DNA of 44,045 nucleotides from positions 1 through 44,045 of the forward strand of contig JAAYCF010000001.1 in the NCBI GenBank assembly GCA_012744415.1, given 5' to 3'. Of this stretch, positions 34,004 through 43,964 are shown piece after piece. The stretch comes from Thermotogaceae bacterium (GTDB lineage Bacteria; Thermotogota; Thermotogae; MWEM01). Both the position numbers and the translations under genes were made by a program. The notes under the pieces were generated by a model, which did not search any database, was not told the origin of the DNA, and saw only the letters and a list, made by a program, of their open reading frames with translations. The stretch's first letter is position 1. Each line of letters begins with the position of its first letter.

Positions 34004-35350
34004 TCAGAAGAGATTTTGGATCGATTTGGCGATATTTTCTGCCAATAACGTTAATACTTCCGGTTTTTGCAATTCCCTTTCGAAATTGGGGTTCGAAATA
34101 TAGCCACACTCGATTAAAACCGCCGGTATTTCCGTATACGCGATAACGGCGAAGTCATCCGGCATCACCTTACGGATCGATAAGCCATACTTCAACAACG
34201 TGTCCCGGATATTCTCCGCGTACCTCCGGCTCTGGTTGGTTGCCAGCAATTTTTTCTGGACCTTGGCTTTGACCGTTTCTTCCGATAAGGCACCGTACAG
34301 TCTATTCAGACGGATTTTATAACTCTCTTCCGACCAATCGTAATAATAGAGTTCGACCCCTTGAACCGAAGCGTCTTCGAAAGAATTCAAGTGGATGCTC
34401 ACGAAGAGATCGGCTTCTTTGTTATTGGCAAAGATTGCCCTTTGTTTGAGCTCGACGAAGACATCGTTTTCACGGGTCAGATAGACGGTGTAATCGTTTT
34501 TTTCCAAAAGTGATTTAACGGCTTTAGATAGGGAAAGAACGACGTTTTTCTCATAGGTTCCGTGATTTCCGATCGCTCCGGGATCAATGCCTCCGTGCCC
34601 GGGGTCGATCACAATCTTCTTTTTGCTGTTGACGGCGGTATCGGTGACCACCCGTTTCTGGGTTCGTATCCAAAGGGTGCCGTTTTCTTGGGTTACGATC
34701 ACCTGTCTGTCTGGCTTGACGACGATTTCGAAGCGAATGAACTCTTTCAGCGTATCCTGAGTGGAATTGATGACCTGTATGCGCTCAATGCCCAAACGCG
34801 CATTGGTCAAAAACCAGTCTCTATTCGTCTTGGATCCGTAGACATCCAATAGAAGGCGTTCTTCACTTTGCTCTGAGATGACAAAGTTGACGGGTAGTTG
34901 GAAGTTGAAGGCATAGCCGTCTGGAATTCCAAAATAATAGAGCAGGTGAGAGATCTCAGAAAAAACGTGAACCTGTCCTTCACGGGTAACAATACGCAGC
35001 CCGAACAACTTGCATGTTTCCAAAAGGGGAAGGAAAAAGCGGTTATCCAAAATGAGCGGCTCGTTTGAGATATACCCGGGGGAGTTGTTGATCGATACCG
35101 TTTGAGAATTGTTGGAAAAGAGTATCGAGTTTTGATTCCAATTGACCACCAGGGTCTTACTGGCATTGTTCCACTCGTATCTCGCGCCAATGGCGTCCAA
35201 AAGCGTGACCGCGTGGACGTATAGAATATCTCCCAGGGTTTTGTACTTTTCGGACGGGGTCTTATTCTCCAACAAATAGACTTCCACGGAAAAGGATGAG
35301 ATACTGATACAGAGAAGGAGGGTCAATAGGATCCATTTTGTGTTTTTCAT
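34004..35350 (-). CDS. N-acetylmuramoyl-L-alanine amidase
   Basis: The protein has 448 residues from ATG 35350; GTG 35356 is an alternative. It has a signal peptide (KNTKWILLTLLLCISISSFS). Residues about 25-130 look like a copper-amine-oxidase-N-like stalk (LYVHAVTLLDAIGARYEW, FFLPLLETCKLFGLRI), then an AMIN-like stretch. The C-terminal Amidase_3 domain begins KKIVIDPGHGGIDPGAIG with the Zn-binding His, and continues with DLFVSIHLNSFEDASVQG and VLIECGYISNPNFERELQ, which holds the catalytic Glu. It cleaves peptidoglycan stem peptides in the periplasm. An extended -10 promoter lies upstream. Confidence 0.93.
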   Translation of the reverse strand: MKNTKWILLTLLLCISISSFSVEVYLLENKTPSEKYKTLGDILYVHAVTLLDAIGARYEWNNASKTLVVNWNQNSILFSNNSQTVSINNSPGYISNEPLILDNRFFLPLLETCKLFGLRIVTREGQVHVFSEISHLLYYFGIPDGYAFNFQLPVNFVISEQSEERLLLDVYGSKTNRDWFLTNARLGIERIQVINSTQDTLKEFIRFEIVVKPDRQVIVTQENGTLWIRTQKRVVTDTAVNSKKKIVIDPGHGGIDPGAIGNHGTYEKNVVLSLSKAVKSLLEKNDYTVYLTRENDVFVELKQRAIFANNKEADLFVSIHLNSFEDASVQGVELYYYDWSEESYKIRLNRLYGALSEETVKAKVQKKLLATNQSRRYAENIRDTLLKYGLSIRKVMPDDFAVIAYTEIPAVLIECGYISNPNFERELQKPEVLTLLAENIAKSIQNLF

Positions 35351-35413
35351 CGTCACTCACATTTCTATCTAAATAGATTTCATTTACGGGCCGTTATCTT
35401 TGCTTCTTCCTGA

Positions 35414-35419
35414 ATTATA
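35414..35419 (-). promoter_or_regulatory. extended -10 promoter of the amidase gene
   Basis: TATAAT preceded by TGG on the minus strand; no good -35. It faces away from the carbonic anhydrase promoter at 35465-35470. Confidence 0.5.
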
Positions 35420-35443
35420 CCATGTCATGGTGCGGATGGGTTG

Positions 35444-35470
35444 TTGAATTTGCCGGGGTTATTGTATAAT
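35444..35470 (+). promoter_or_regulatory. promoter of the carbonic anhydrase gene
   Basis: TATAAT at 35465-35470. TTGAAT at 35444 gives a short 15-base spacer; TTGTTG at 35441 gives 18. The start codon is 35 bases downstream. Confidence 0.5.
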
Positions 35471-35504
35471 AACGGGAAAAAATTATACTTTTTCGGAGGA
35501 TGGG

Positions 35505-36014
35505 ATGATGATCGTTGCGTATAGAGGAATAAAACCGAAGATCCATCCATCTGTCTTTATTGCGCCAACAGCCGTCATCGTAGGAGATGTGGAGATCGGA
35601 GAAGGCAGCAGCGTTTGGTTTGGCGCAGTGGTACGCGGGGATATGGCGGGCGTGAAAATCGGAAATTTTTCGAATATCCAAGATAATTGCACCGTTCATA
35701 CCGAAGCCAACCATCCGGTTACGGTAGGAGATTATGTAACGGTCGGTCACAACGCCATCGTCCACGGATGCGCCATAGAGGATGCATCATTGATCGGGAT
35801 AGGGTCGGTCTTGCTCAACGGGGCCGTCATCCGGACGGGGGCAACCGTGGCCGCCGGTTCAGTTGTGAGAGAAGACCAGCTGGTGGAAGCCCGGCAACTG
35901 GTGGCGGGGATCCCGGCGACATTAAAGAAACTTCAGGGTGAAGAAACGCTGTCGCGTCATCAAGAACACGCGCGAAAGTATTCCGAGTTGGCTCAGGCCT
36001 ACTTGGAAGGATAA
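35505..36014 (+). CDS. gamma-class carbonic anhydrase-like protein
   Basis: The protein has 169 residues and a ribosome site GGAGG. It is a left-handed beta-helix built of hexapeptide repeats (PTAVIVGDVEIGEGSSVWFGAVVRGDM and onward). Three His in the metal positions, H65 (VHTE), H82 and H87 (GHNAIVHG), have the spacing of the YrdA/CamH type. Members hydrate CO2 or act as metal-binding hexapeptide-repeat proteins; activity of YrdA-type proteins is not always proven. It is followed 21 bases later by the Cys-rich protein gene in the same direction. Confidence 0.88.
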   Translation: MMIVAYRGIKPKIHPSVFIAPTAVIVGDVEIGEGSSVWFGAVVRGDMAGVKIGNFSNIQDNCTVHTEANHPVTVGDYVTVGHNAIVHGCAIEDASLIGIGSVLLNGAVIRTGATVAAGSVVREDQLVEARQLVAGIPATLKKLQGEETLSRHQEHARKYSELAQAYLEG

Positions 36015-36035
36015 CAGTCGATAGAGGAGGTATCT

Positions 36036-36314
36036 ATGGTTTCAGCAACGAAAGAAATTATCGAAAAGGAGATGACGATCTCCGACATAGAAAAGCGATT
36101 TCACGTCAGTACGCAAAGGGCGGTTCAGTTGTTTTGCCAAGCCGCGAATGTATCCAGCCCGAACACAAGCCAATTGGAGGCATGGAGCAAACAGATCATA
36201 CGTCGGGTCCATGCAAAAGCCAAACAAGCGTCGGAAGCGCAGAAAGAAGCCTGCGACTCTGATTGCTGCGACAAATCCGGGGGATCCTGCGATCATTGCC
36301 CGGGATGCCACTGA
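36036..36314 (+). CDS. Cys-rich small protein, function unknown
   Basis: The protein has 92 residues with a strong site (GAGGAGG). The N-terminal 60 residues are helical (EIIEKEMTISDIEKRFHVSTQRAVQLFCQ), and the middle could be a helix-turn-helix-like fold. A charged linker precedes a Cys-rich tail, CDSDCCDKSGGSCDHCPGCH, with seven Cys and two His in 20 residues, probably metal binding. I do not recognise a family. The real gene is supported by its ribosome site, its position in the carbonic anhydrase unit and its exact 3-base gap to the convergent pgm gene. Confidence 0.65.
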   Translation: MVSATKEIIEKEMTISDIEKRFHVSTQRAVQLFCQAANVSSPNTSQLEAWSKQIIRRVHAKAKQASEAQKEACDSDCCDKSGGSCDHCPGCH

Positions 36315-36317
36315 CCT

Positions 36318-38012
36318 TTAAGGAATCCGTTTAAGCTCGGAATATACGCGCTCGTAGAAAAGATCAGCTATTTCTGCGGCGCGTTCTTTTCTTTCTGACC
36401 TGGCGTAGAGGTAAACTTTCAACTTCGGTTCCGTTCCGGAAGGCCTCAGGGCAAACCAGGTATCCTCTCCGTATTGGAACTTCAAACAGTTTGTTTTCAG
36501 AGCCGCTTCCGGGGGTTCTTCCGCATAGTCGACCCGGTGCGTTAAGCTTATATCCCCGACTTCGGCCAAGGGAACCACTCTGAAACGGTCCATGATGCGT
36601 CCGATCCGCTCCGATCCTTCCTTTCCTTCGAGAACGTAATTGATCATCCGTTCCTCATAATAACCATAGCGCTTAAAGAGTTCTTGCAACCATTCATATA
36701 AGGTAAACCCCGCTTTTTTATGGTAAGCGGCCGCCTCGATCATTAACAATCCTGAACTGACGGCGTCTTTGTCCCGAACCCGCGTACCATAGACGAAGCC
36801 GATGCTTTCCTCATATCCGAATAGAAACCGATGTTCTCCCGTTCGGTCGTATTCGTTGGCTTTTCCACAGATATTTTTAAACCCTGTGAGCGTATAAACT
36901 GTGGGAATGCCGAAAGAACGTGCGACATCCGGACCGAAGTCCGAAGTGACGATCGATGTGACAATGACGCTCTTTTCGGGTATCGCCCGCCTTTTAGAGA
37001 GGCTGTCCAGAATGTAATGCACCAAGATCGCGCCCGTCTGGTTGCCGGTCAACGGGATATAGGCTCCGTCAGGGGTTCGAACCATCGCACCCAACCGGTC
37101 GGCGTCCGGGTCGGTCGCCAACAGGAGCTCCGCATCGCGCTCTTTCCCTTTCTCAATGCTCAAAGCGAAGGCGTTCGGATCCTCCGGGTTGGGATAAGGG
37201 GCGGTCGTGAAATCCGGGTCTGGGATCTGCTGTTCGATCACCGTCCCGATATTCGTATACGCCTGCCTTTCAAGGATGGGGATCAAATGGACGGCACCGG
37301 TTCCGTGCAACGGCGTGTAGACCATCGACAAAGTCTTGTCAACTGCCCCGTTGAGGGAGCATGACTCCACGTACTGCCGGTACCGATCATCCATTTCCGA
37401 TGCGATTATCTCGATCAACCCGGCCGATATTCCGTTCTCGAAAGGAAGGCCTACCAAAGAGAGGTAATCTTCTAACGCCAGGTAATGGGCGGTAATACGG
37501 TCGGCTATAGTGTCCAATATCTGAGAGCCTTCCTGCCAGTAGACCTTGTATCCGTTGTATTCTTTTGGATTGTGGCTGGCTGTCACGACGACGCCAGCGA
37601 TGGTTCTTAATTCCCTCACCGCAAAAGAGAGCTGGGGGGTCGGCCGCGGTTCGCTGAATAAGTAGGTTTTAATCCCGTTTGAAGCAAAGATTTGAGCGGC
37701 AACCTTCACAAAAAAGTTGGAATTGCGTCGGGTATCATAAGCCATCACGATCCCTCGCGCTTTTGCCACCTCGCCCTCTTCCGAGATGACGGAGGCTAGC
37801 GCTTGGGAGATGCGTCGAAGGATATAGGGGTTCATGCGATTAGTACCCGCCGCCATCTTCCCGCGAAGGCCCGCTGTTCCGAAGGCCAGCTCTTTGTAAA
37901 AACGATCCTCGATCTCTTTGGGATCGTTAGAAATACCGGCCAGCTCTTCCTTCGTTTTGTTATCCACCTGGGGATGATTCAGCCATTCTTCGTACACCGC
38001 TCGATAGTCCAT
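36318..38012 (-). CDS. pgm: phosphoglucomutase/phosphomannomutase
   Basis: This 564-residue alpha-D-phosphohexomutase has the active-site Ser at about 146 in GVVVTASHNPKEYNGYK, the metal loop LLATDPDADRLGAMV, the sugar-binding loop GYEESIGFVYGTRVRDKDAVSSGL and the phosphate-binding loop LRPSGTEPKLKVYLYA. It interconverts hexose 1- and 6-phosphates. The length fits the PgcA-type group of larger phosphoglucomutases. It starts 28 bases after the meaB stop with AGGTG ahead, so it appears to belong to the methylmalonyl-CoA mutase operon. Confidence 0.93.
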   Translation of the reverse strand: MDYRAVYEEWLNHPQVDNKTKEELAGISNDPKEIEDRFYKELAFGTAGLRGKMAAGTNRMNPYILRRISQALASVISEEGEVAKARGIVMAYDTRRNSNFFVKVAAQIFASNGIKTYLFSEPRPTPQLSFAVRELRTIAGVVVTASHNPKEYNGYKVYWQEGSQILDTIADRITAHYLALEDYLSLVGLPFENGISAGLIEIIASEMDDRYRQYVESCSLNGAVDKTLSMVYTPLHGTGAVHLIPILERQAYTNIGTVIEQQIPDPDFTTAPYPNPEDPNAFALSIEKGKERDAELLLATDPDADRLGAMVRTPDGAYIPLTGNQTGAILVHYILDSLSKRRAIPEKSVIVTSIVTSDFGPDVARSFGIPTVYTLTGFKNICGKANEYDRTGEHRFLFGYEESIGFVYGTRVRDKDAVSSGLLMIEAAAYHKKAGFTLYEWLQELFKRYGYYEERMINYVLEGKEGSERIGRIMDRFRVVPLAEVGDISLTHRVDYAEEPPEAALKTNCLKFQYGEDTWFALRPSGTEPKLKVYLYARSERKERAAEIADLFYERVYSELKRIP

Positions 38013-38040
38013 AGCTTCACCTGCTTTTCAAAGGTGGCGA

Positions 38041-39249
38041 TCAAGTTTTGGTTTCATATAGAGCAATCAGCGTTTGCAGCGCGCTGGTGGCTGTAGTCCT
38101 TCCCGCCGCCATTTCTTCGGTTAAGTGGGTTAGGCTCTCCTTGATCGCGGGATGATGATAAAACTGTCGGCGCAGATACTCGCCGATCAGCGCATGCAAC
38201 CATTCCAACGATTGTTGATGCCGATTCTTTAGGAAAACTCCTTGCTCTTTCCGCAGGGCGATGTAGCGCGAGACGTGGTCCCATAATTCCCGGATGCCTT
38301 CCCCGCCGAGAGCCGAACAAAGCGCCGTCGGCACCTTCCAGCCACGGCTTGCCGGCGATAGGACGTGGAGAACATTGCGCATCTCTCGTTCAAAGGCTTT
38401 CGCGCGAAGAAGGTTTTCTCCGTCGGCTTTGTTGATGACGATAATATCTGCGAGTTCGACGATTCCCTTTTTGATGCCCTGCAATTCATCTCCCGCCCCG
38501 GCGATCATGAGCAGGATGAAGCAATCGACCATCGAATGGACCGTCGTTTCCGATTGTCCGACTCCGACAGTTTCGACAAAGACCACGTCGTATCCAAAGG
38601 CTTCGCAAAGCAACAAGGTCTCGCGACTTTTACGCGCGACACCGCCCAAGACACCGCCGCTCGGGGAAGGCCGAATAAAGGCGTTCGGATGTCTCACCAA
38701 TCTTTCCATGCGGGTTTTGTCTCCCAGAATGCTTCCTCCGGACAGCTGACTGCTCGGATCGATGGCTAAGACTGCAATATGATGGCCTTGCTCGCATAGG
38801 GAAAACCCCAGCGTATCGATCAAGGTGCTTTTCCCCGCGCCGGGGATACCGGTGAATCCTAAGCGGATCGATTCTCCCGTTCGAGGCAATAACCGACGGA
38901 TCAATTCCTGAGCGATATTCCTGTCGGTTTCGGCATTGCTTTCAACCAAAGTGATCGCCCGCGCAAAGACCGTTTTATCCCGCTGCTCGAAACCCTCGAG
39001 ATAATCCTCTAACGCCAACTTCCGTCTCCTCCCGACTCGCTTGTTTCCTTGCGCTGCGCTATCAAGGGCAGGGGGTGAGGCGGAAATGCCGAGCGGGGTG
39101 GGAATATCGACGGAAGAAGAACCAGTTCCTGAAACTACCCGCGTCGCAAACTGATCGGCTTTGTCTTCCTCGTACCATTCCGGAAGCGAAGATCGGTTTT
39201 CGTTCTTTTCGGGATGGCTTTTAGGGCCCTCTTTGGATCGTTTATTCAT
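38041..39249 (-). CDS. meaB: methylmalonyl-CoA mutase-associated GTPase MeaB
   Basis: The protein has 402 residues and is a G3E-type GTPase that guards B12 loading and reactivation of methylmalonyl-CoA mutase. The P-loop is GIPGAGKST (134-142), followed by [38 protein letters not shown] and [13 protein letters not shown]. About 80 N-terminal residues (charged, Ser/Pro-rich) precede the usual domain and have no obvious fold. Its ATG overlaps the end of mutB by eight bases, consistent with coupled translation. Confidence 0.95.
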   Translation of the reverse strand: MNKRSKEGPKSHPEKNENRSSLPEWYEEDKADQFATRVVSGTGSSSVDIPTPLGISASPPALDSAAQGNKRVGRRRKLALEDYLEGFEQRDKTVFARAITLVESNAETDRNIAQELIRRLLPRTGESIRLGFTGIPGAGKSTLIDTLGFSLCEQGHHIAVLAIDPSSQLSGGSILGDKTRMERLVRHPNAFIRPSPSGGVLGGVARKSRETLLLCEAFGYDVVFVETVGVGQSETTVHSMVDCFILLMIAGAGDELQGIKKGIVELADIIVINKADGENLLRAKAFEREMRNVLHVLSPASRGWKVPTALCSALGGEGIRELWDHVSRYIALRKEQGVFLKNRHQQSLEWLHALIGEYLRRQFYHHPAIKESLTHLTEEMAAGRTTATSALQTLIALYETKT

Positions 39250-41425
39250 ATCCCAAGCGTTCGTTCAATTCCTTCAAAATCTTGACCGCCGCGACGGGGA
39301 TTAAGGTGCCGGGTCCAAAGACTAAGGATGCGCCTTGCTCTTTCAAGAAGGCGTAATCCTGTGGTGGAATCACGCCCCCGGCAACGACGATGATATCCTC
39401 ACGCCCGCGTTTCTTCAGCTCTTCCACCAGCATCGGCAGCAACGTCTTGTGACCGCCGGCGAGCGAACTCATACCGATGATATGAACGTCGTTCTCGACA
39501 GCTTGGGCAGCCGTTTCGGCTGGGGTTTGGAACAACGGGCCGATATCGACATCGAATCCAAGGTCGGCGAAGGCGGTGGAAATCACTTTCGCGCCGCGAT
39601 CATGGCCATCCTGTCCCATCTTGGCGACCAGGATGCGAGGGCGCCTCCCTTCCGCTTTTTCAAAGTCCGCCACCATTCGGCGCACCTTTTCGATCTCTTC
39701 CTGATCCGAATACTCGGAACTGTAGATCCCAGAAATGCTTTTCACCAACGCTTGATGCCTCCCTGAAACTTTTTCGATCGCGTAGGAGATCTCGCCGAGC
39801 GTAGCCCGCGCGCGCGCGGCTTCGACGGACAACGCCAAAAGATTCTGGTCTTTTTTCTCCGTCGCCAGAGTAATCGCCTCCAACGCTTTCTGAACCTCAT
39901 CTTCGCGGCGGGTACGCTTCAAAGTTTGGAGCCTTTGAAGCTGATTTTGCCGCACGACGGTGTTGTCGACTTCCAAAATGTCGATCGGTCTTTCATCTTC
40001 CGGTTTGTATAGGTTTAATCCGATAATCGGTTCTTGCATCGAATCGATTTTCGCCTGTTTTCTCGCCGCGGCCTCTTCGATGCGCATCTTCGGCAATCCC
40101 GTTTCGATCGCTTTCGCCATGCCCCCCAACGATTCCACTTCCCGGATATGCGCCCAAGCTTTACGGACGAGTTGGTCCGTTAACCATTCCACATAGTACG
40201 AACCGCCCCAAGGATCCACAACGCGGCAGATCTCCGTTTCATTTTGAAGGTATAGCTGGGTATTGCGCGCAATGCGAGCCGAAAACTCGGTGGGTAAAGA
40301 AACCGCTTCATCCATCGCATTGGTATGGAGAGACTGGGTGTGACCGAAAGCGGCGGCCATCGCTTCGATACAGGTTCGGGCGATGTTGTTGTACGGATCT
40401 TGCTCCGTCAGGCTCCAGCCGGAAGTCTGCGAGTGAGTTCTCAGGGACATCGACTTCGGGTTTTTCGGATGGAAGGTTTTGATCAGTTTGGCCCACAAGA
40501 GCCTTCCGGCTCTCAATTTTGCCACTTCCATAAACAGATTCATACCAATTCCCCAGAAGAAAGAGAGTCTCGGCGCGAACGAATCGATATCGATTCCGGC
40601 TTTGATTCCGGTTTTCACGTATTCGTACCCGTCCGCCAGCGTATACCCCAGTTCCAGATCGGCTGTCGCCCCGGCTTCCTGCATATGGTAACCGGAGATG
40701 CTAATGCTGTTGAACTTGGGCATGTATTTCGCGGTGTATTCGAAGATATCCGCAATAATTCGCATGGAGGTTTCGGGCGGATAGATATAGGTATTGCGAA
40801 CCATATACTCCTTCAAAATGTCATTCTGTATCGTACCGGTGAGTTGATCCAAAGCAACGCCTTGCTCTTCCGCGGCAACGATGTAAAATGCCATGATTGG
40901 CAAAACGGCGCCATTCATCGTCATCGAGACCGACATCTTGTCGAGCGGAATGCGATCAAAGAGGATTTTCATATCCAAGATCGAATCCACCGCGACACCC
41001 GCTTTGCCGACATCACTTATCGCGCGTTCGTGATCGGAATCGTACCCGCGATGAGTCGGGAGGTCAAATGCGATCGAGAGCCCTTTTTGTCCTGCGGCAA
41101 GGTTTCTGCGATAGAAGGCGTTGCTCTCTTCCGCGGTCGAGAAACCGGCGTATTGGCGGATGGTCCATGGCTGCAGACTATACATGGTGGCATAAGGACC
41201 TCGCAGATAGGGAGGGATGCCGGCCGTGAACCTCAGATGGGAAAGAAGCGCGATGTCGTCATAGGTATAGAGCGGATGAAGAATAAACCCTTCGTTCGCT
41301 TTTACTTTTGCCTCTTCCGGGGTTCTCTCCATTTCCGATGTGAAAAGATCTTGCCATTTTTGGGACGTCGCCTGTTGTTTTTTCAAGACAAGCGGAATTT
41401 GGGTAAAATCAGGGTATTTAGGCAT
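39242..41425 (-). CDS. mutB: methylmalonyl-CoA mutase large (catalytic) subunit
   Basis: The protein has 727 residues. It isomerises (R)-methylmalonyl-CoA and succinyl-CoA using adenosylcobalamin. The TIM barrel includes [34 protein letters not shown] with the catalytic Tyr, [20 protein letters not shown] and [12 protein letters not shown] with the catalytic His. The C-terminal B12-binding domain holds the D-x-H-x-x-G motif (D606, H608, G611) in MGQDGHDRG. All parts for a functional enzyme are present. Its start overlaps the mutA stop by eight bases. Confidence 0.97.
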   Translation of the reverse strand: MPKYPDFTQIPLVLKKQQATSQKWQDLFTSEMERTPEEAKVKANEGFILHPLYTYDDIALLSHLRFTAGIPPYLRGPYATMYSLQPWTIRQYAGFSTAEESNAFYRRNLAAGQKGLSIAFDLPTHRGYDSDHERAISDVGKAGVAVDSILDMKILFDRIPLDKMSVSMTMNGAVLPIMAFYIVAAEEQGVALDQLTGTIQNDILKEYMVRNTYIYPPETSMRIIADIFEYTAKYMPKFNSISISGYHMQEAGATADLELGYTLADGYEYVKTGIKAGIDIDSFAPRLSFFWGIGMNLFMEVAKLRAGRLLWAKLIKTFHPKNPKSMSLRTHSQTSGWSLTEQDPYNNIARTCIEAMAAAFGHTQSLHTNAMDEAVSLPTEFSARIARNTQLYLQNETEICRVVDPWGGSYYVEWLTDQLVRKAWAHIREVESLGGMAKAIETGLPKMRIEEAAARKQAKIDSMQEPIIGLNLYKPEDERPIDILEVDNTVVRQNQLQRLQTLKRTRREDEVQKALEAITLATEKKDQNLLALSVEAARARATLGEISYAIEKVSGRHQALVKSISGIYSSEYSDQEEIEKVRRMVADFEKAEGRRPRILVAKMGQDGHDRGAKVISTAFADLGFDVDIGPLFQTPAETAAQAVENDVHIIGMSSLAGGHKTLLPMLVEELKKRGREDIIVVAGGVIPPQDYAFLKEQGASLVFGPGTLIPVAAVKILKELNERLGYE

Positions 41426-43556
41426 CCGGCATCACCTCGTTTTGTATCGACGTAAAACAATCGGCGAGATCGCATCCCATGTAGATCCAACGATCCAATC
41501 CGCTGTTTTTGTATGCTTGCCCTTGATCCGGCGCGGGTTTTCCGGCCAGTATCACTTGGCTTTTAGGGAAGATCGTTTTTATCTTTTTGGCGAGCGGCGG
41601 GACGATTTCGGGGTAGAGATCATCGGAAGAGCAAAGGATAAAAAGAGCGGCGCTCTCTTTCGGAACGGCGGAGAGTCCCTCTATCCCGTTCAAAGCTTCC
41701 TCCAGTGATCTGAAACCGGGCGTGCGTTCAGTTTGGAATCCGGCCACGTCGAAAAATCCCTCGGAAAAATCGGCCCGGGCTTTATATTGGCCGACGGTTC
41801 CGTAGTTGATTAAATAGAGCGGAAACGCCTTACCGTGTAGCCTTTCCCATTTTTCGGTCCGCTCGCGGATCCTTTCGAACCCTTCTGTGGCGCGGTAAGG
41901 CTTCAACCGTTCGATGGAGGTGGAGTCGGCGCCCGGAGCCAACAAACGTTTCAAAGCCCCGATCGTTCCCCCTTCGTTGAAAAATTGCACAATCGCTTCC
42001 ATCGCTTCGGGATCGCCTTTCTGTAAAGACTCGGACACTCCCTTCGACAGAGAAAAATGGGTGCGGTTCTTTACGTGTTGAAGGTAGCGATCGATAGAAC
42101 CCGAGACTTCGTGTTGACACGCGAAATCGGCTTTCTTCTCTTTGCGGTTGGCGAATAAGGTGGTGCCGATGAAGGGACGTTTGCGATTGCGGATATTTTT
42201 GTCTTTTTTCTCGCGGGAAGCTGTCACTGCTTTTTGTACCCATCCTTCTATCAGCGCCTCGCGGATGCCGCCCTTGGATTCAATCTCCTGGAATAGCGCC
42301 CACGCTTTTTTACAGAAGGATTCGGTGAGGGATTCAATATACCAGGATCCGGCGGCCGGATCAATCGGGTAGGTTAACCGGCTTTCCTTTTCCAAAATGT
42401 GGTGCAGGTTTCTCGACACTCTTTCCGAAAAAGCGTTCGAGGAACAATAGACCGTATCGTAAGTCGGGATCTCCAAGCTATCGACACCGCCTGTTATCGC
42501 GGAAAAGGCTTGCGAGGTATTCCGGAGAAGATTGACGTACGGGTCGTAGAGGGTTTTATCCCATAACGTCACCTTTCCATGCACATAAGCCTTCTGTTGG
42601 GAATCGGAAAGCCCGAAGGCTTCCTGAATCTTCTGTAGAAGGATGCGCAAACTGCGTATTTTGGCGATCTCCATGAAAAAGTTTGACCCGACTCCGACGG
42701 AACAAGCGATGGTTGAGGCAACGTCCGTTTCGCTTACTTCTCGGCGCATCAATTCCCGGAAATATTCGGTATAGAGACCCAGGATAATCGCGACTTCGAG
42801 CGCGGAATCGGCTCCTGAATCCTGGTAATAGTCTCCGCGTATAAGGACTGTTTTTATCGCCTGTTCGTGCTTCCGAGCCCATCGGATAAGAGCCGGAATG
42901 ATATCCAGCTGCCAGGAGGGGTCACCTAAGGAGAGGCCGTTGAAAATCCATTCAGAGAGAGGATCTCCTGCAACGATACCATGAACCTTCGGTTGATCGG
43001 CCTTATCGTATAAAACTGCGGCCAAAAGCCCCAGTGCGGCAACCGGGTTTTCTCCTGCGTAGAGATGAAGAGGGGTATGATCCAGCGGAACGTCTTCTAA
43101 GGTCTTTGCCAGGTCTTCTTTGCAGAAAAGGCTTAGTCCTTGGTAGCTTTCGGGGGGTAATAGATGCTCCGTTTCCGGATCGTCCCATTTTCTCGCGGAG
43201 CTGTCAATCTCCAGATGGATACAGTTTTGCCCGCCTTTTAACTGTTCGCGTATTCTCTCGTTCGCTTCGGCAGGATCGGCTATTCGCAACGCCTGTGAAA
43301 AATGCCAGGTGTTTTTCAGGTATCCGGTTGGTCTGCCTCCTCGTTCGAAGGTCTTTATACCCGGAAATTGCTCTGAAAGTTCATTCTTGAGGTAATCGTC
43401 TAAGTTATAGATCGGTTGTACCGGAATTCCTTCGTCTGTTTGGAAAATCAGTTTTTTGTCGAAAGGCGCCCCCTTGAGCGCTTCAATGGCTTGTTGTTTC
43501 CAATCTTCCGCTGCCGGAATGTCGAATTCGGTAAAAGAACACAGTTCCTCTTCCAT
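41418..43556 (-). CDS. mutA: methylmalonyl-CoA mutase small subunit
   Basis: The protein has 712 residues from ATG 43556 (GGGAGGG just upstream); the longer frame to 43640 runs through the promoter. It has the mutase barrel ([36 protein letters not shown]) but lacks the B12 D-x-H-x-x-G motif: the corresponding stretch reads [12 protein letters not shown]. It is the non-catalytic partner of the large subunit, as in Propionibacterium-type heterodimers. A clear promoter lies upstream and mutB, meaB and pgm follow. Confidence 0.93.
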   Translation of the reverse strand: MEEELCSFTEFDIPAAEDWKQQAIEALKGAPFDKKLIFQTDEGIPVQPIYNLDDYLKNELSEQFPGIKTFERGGRPTGYLKNTWHFSQALRIADPAEANERIREQLKGGQNCIHLEIDSSARKWDDPETEHLLPPESYQGLSLFCKEDLAKTLEDVPLDHTPLHLYAGENPVAALGLLAAVLYDKADQPKVHGIVAGDPLSEWIFNGLSLGDPSWQLDIIPALIRWARKHEQAIKTVLIRGDYYQDSGADSALEVAIILGLYTEYFRELMRREVSETDVASTIACSVGVGSNFFMEIAKIRSLRILLQKIQEAFGLSDSQQKAYVHGKVTLWDKTLYDPYVNLLRNTSQAFSAITGGVDSLEIPTYDTVYCSSNAFSERVSRNLHHILEKESRLTYPIDPAAGSWYIESLTESFCKKAWALFQEIESKGGIREALIEGWVQKAVTASREKKDKNIRNRKRPFIGTTLFANRKEKKADFACQHEVSGSIDRYLQHVKNRTHFSLSKGVSESLQKGDPEAMEAIVQFFNEGGTIGALKRLLAPGADSTSIERLKPYRATEGFERIRERTEKWERLHGKAFPLYLINYGTVGQYKARADFSEGFFDVAGFQTERTPGFRSLEEALNGIEGLSAVPKESAALFILCSSDDLYPEIVPPLAKKIKTIFPKSQVILAGKPAPDQGQAYKNSGLDRWIYMGCDLADCFTSIQNEVMPDA

Positions 43557-43611
43557 AGTGATCCCTCCCTTATGAAAAGGGAACGAAACGCATCTTCCGT
43601 TCTCCGTTTCT

Positions 43612-43640
43612 ATTCTACCAAATATGGAACCGGAATTCAA
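43612..43640 (-). promoter_or_regulatory. promoter of the mutA-mutB-meaB-pgm operon
   Basis: On the minus strand TTGAAT (43640-43635), a 17-base spacer and TAGAAT (43617-43612), with TGG before the -10. The expected start is near 43605, about 50 bases before the mutA ATG. Confidence 0.7.
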
Positions 43641-43841
43641 TTGGAACGATTCTCGATGTGTTGAGCCTCGCCCTTATACACGCGAGGGATCCCCAATCTT
43701 TCGTTCGGATACTCTACGTTCGTGTCACAAGGTTTTCAAAACGCTTGGATCGGAATACTGCCTTCGTTTCTCATCGACCGGGGTGATGAATGGGGTGAGG
43801 ATTCAAAGTAAGGTTAGCGAATCATTATCCCGCATTTCTGG

Positions 43842-43847
43842 TATAAT
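43842..43847 (+). promoter_or_regulatory. extended -10 promoter of the right-edge unit
   Basis: TATAAT preceded by TGG on the plus strand; weak -35. Transcription would start near 43854 and run out of the window. Confidence 0.5.
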
Positions 43848-43856
43848 AACCGAGAA

Positions 43857-43960
43857 GGTTGCGGGGAACGCTTTGGGGGAAGAATCGCCAACATTTAATA
43901 AAGATATTTGTTGAGGAAAAGGAAGAGAGGTGGTCGCGGACTCGCGACTTAAAACCATCG
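43857..43960 (+). other. structured leader, possible regulatory RNA
   Basis: Downstream of the promoter, CCAAC (43888-43892) can pair with upstream GGTTG (43857-43861), and CAACA (43889-43893) with downstream TGTTG (43909-43913); the two pairings exclude each other. A perfect 6-bp hairpin GTCGCG/CGCGAC lies at 43933-43948. I do not recognise a known riboswitch class, tmRNA or SRP RNA. The unit may be an untranslated leader or a small RNA gene. Confidence 0.35.
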
Positions 43961-43964
43961 CTAA

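Noticed and set aside
40325-41455. Long antisense ORF (376 codons) opposite mutB
   Set aside because: It is a mirror frame of a strongly conserved gene and has no family features of its own.
43624-43914. 96-codon plus-strand ORF over the mutA promoter
   Set aside because: No ribosome site, no recognisable protein features, and it runs across two predicted promoters.
43914-43960. Possible SAM-riboswitch-like GAGAGGTGG and tmRNA-like bases
   Set aside because: The bases that follow do not match the S-box core, and the conserved tmRNA ends and tag are absent.
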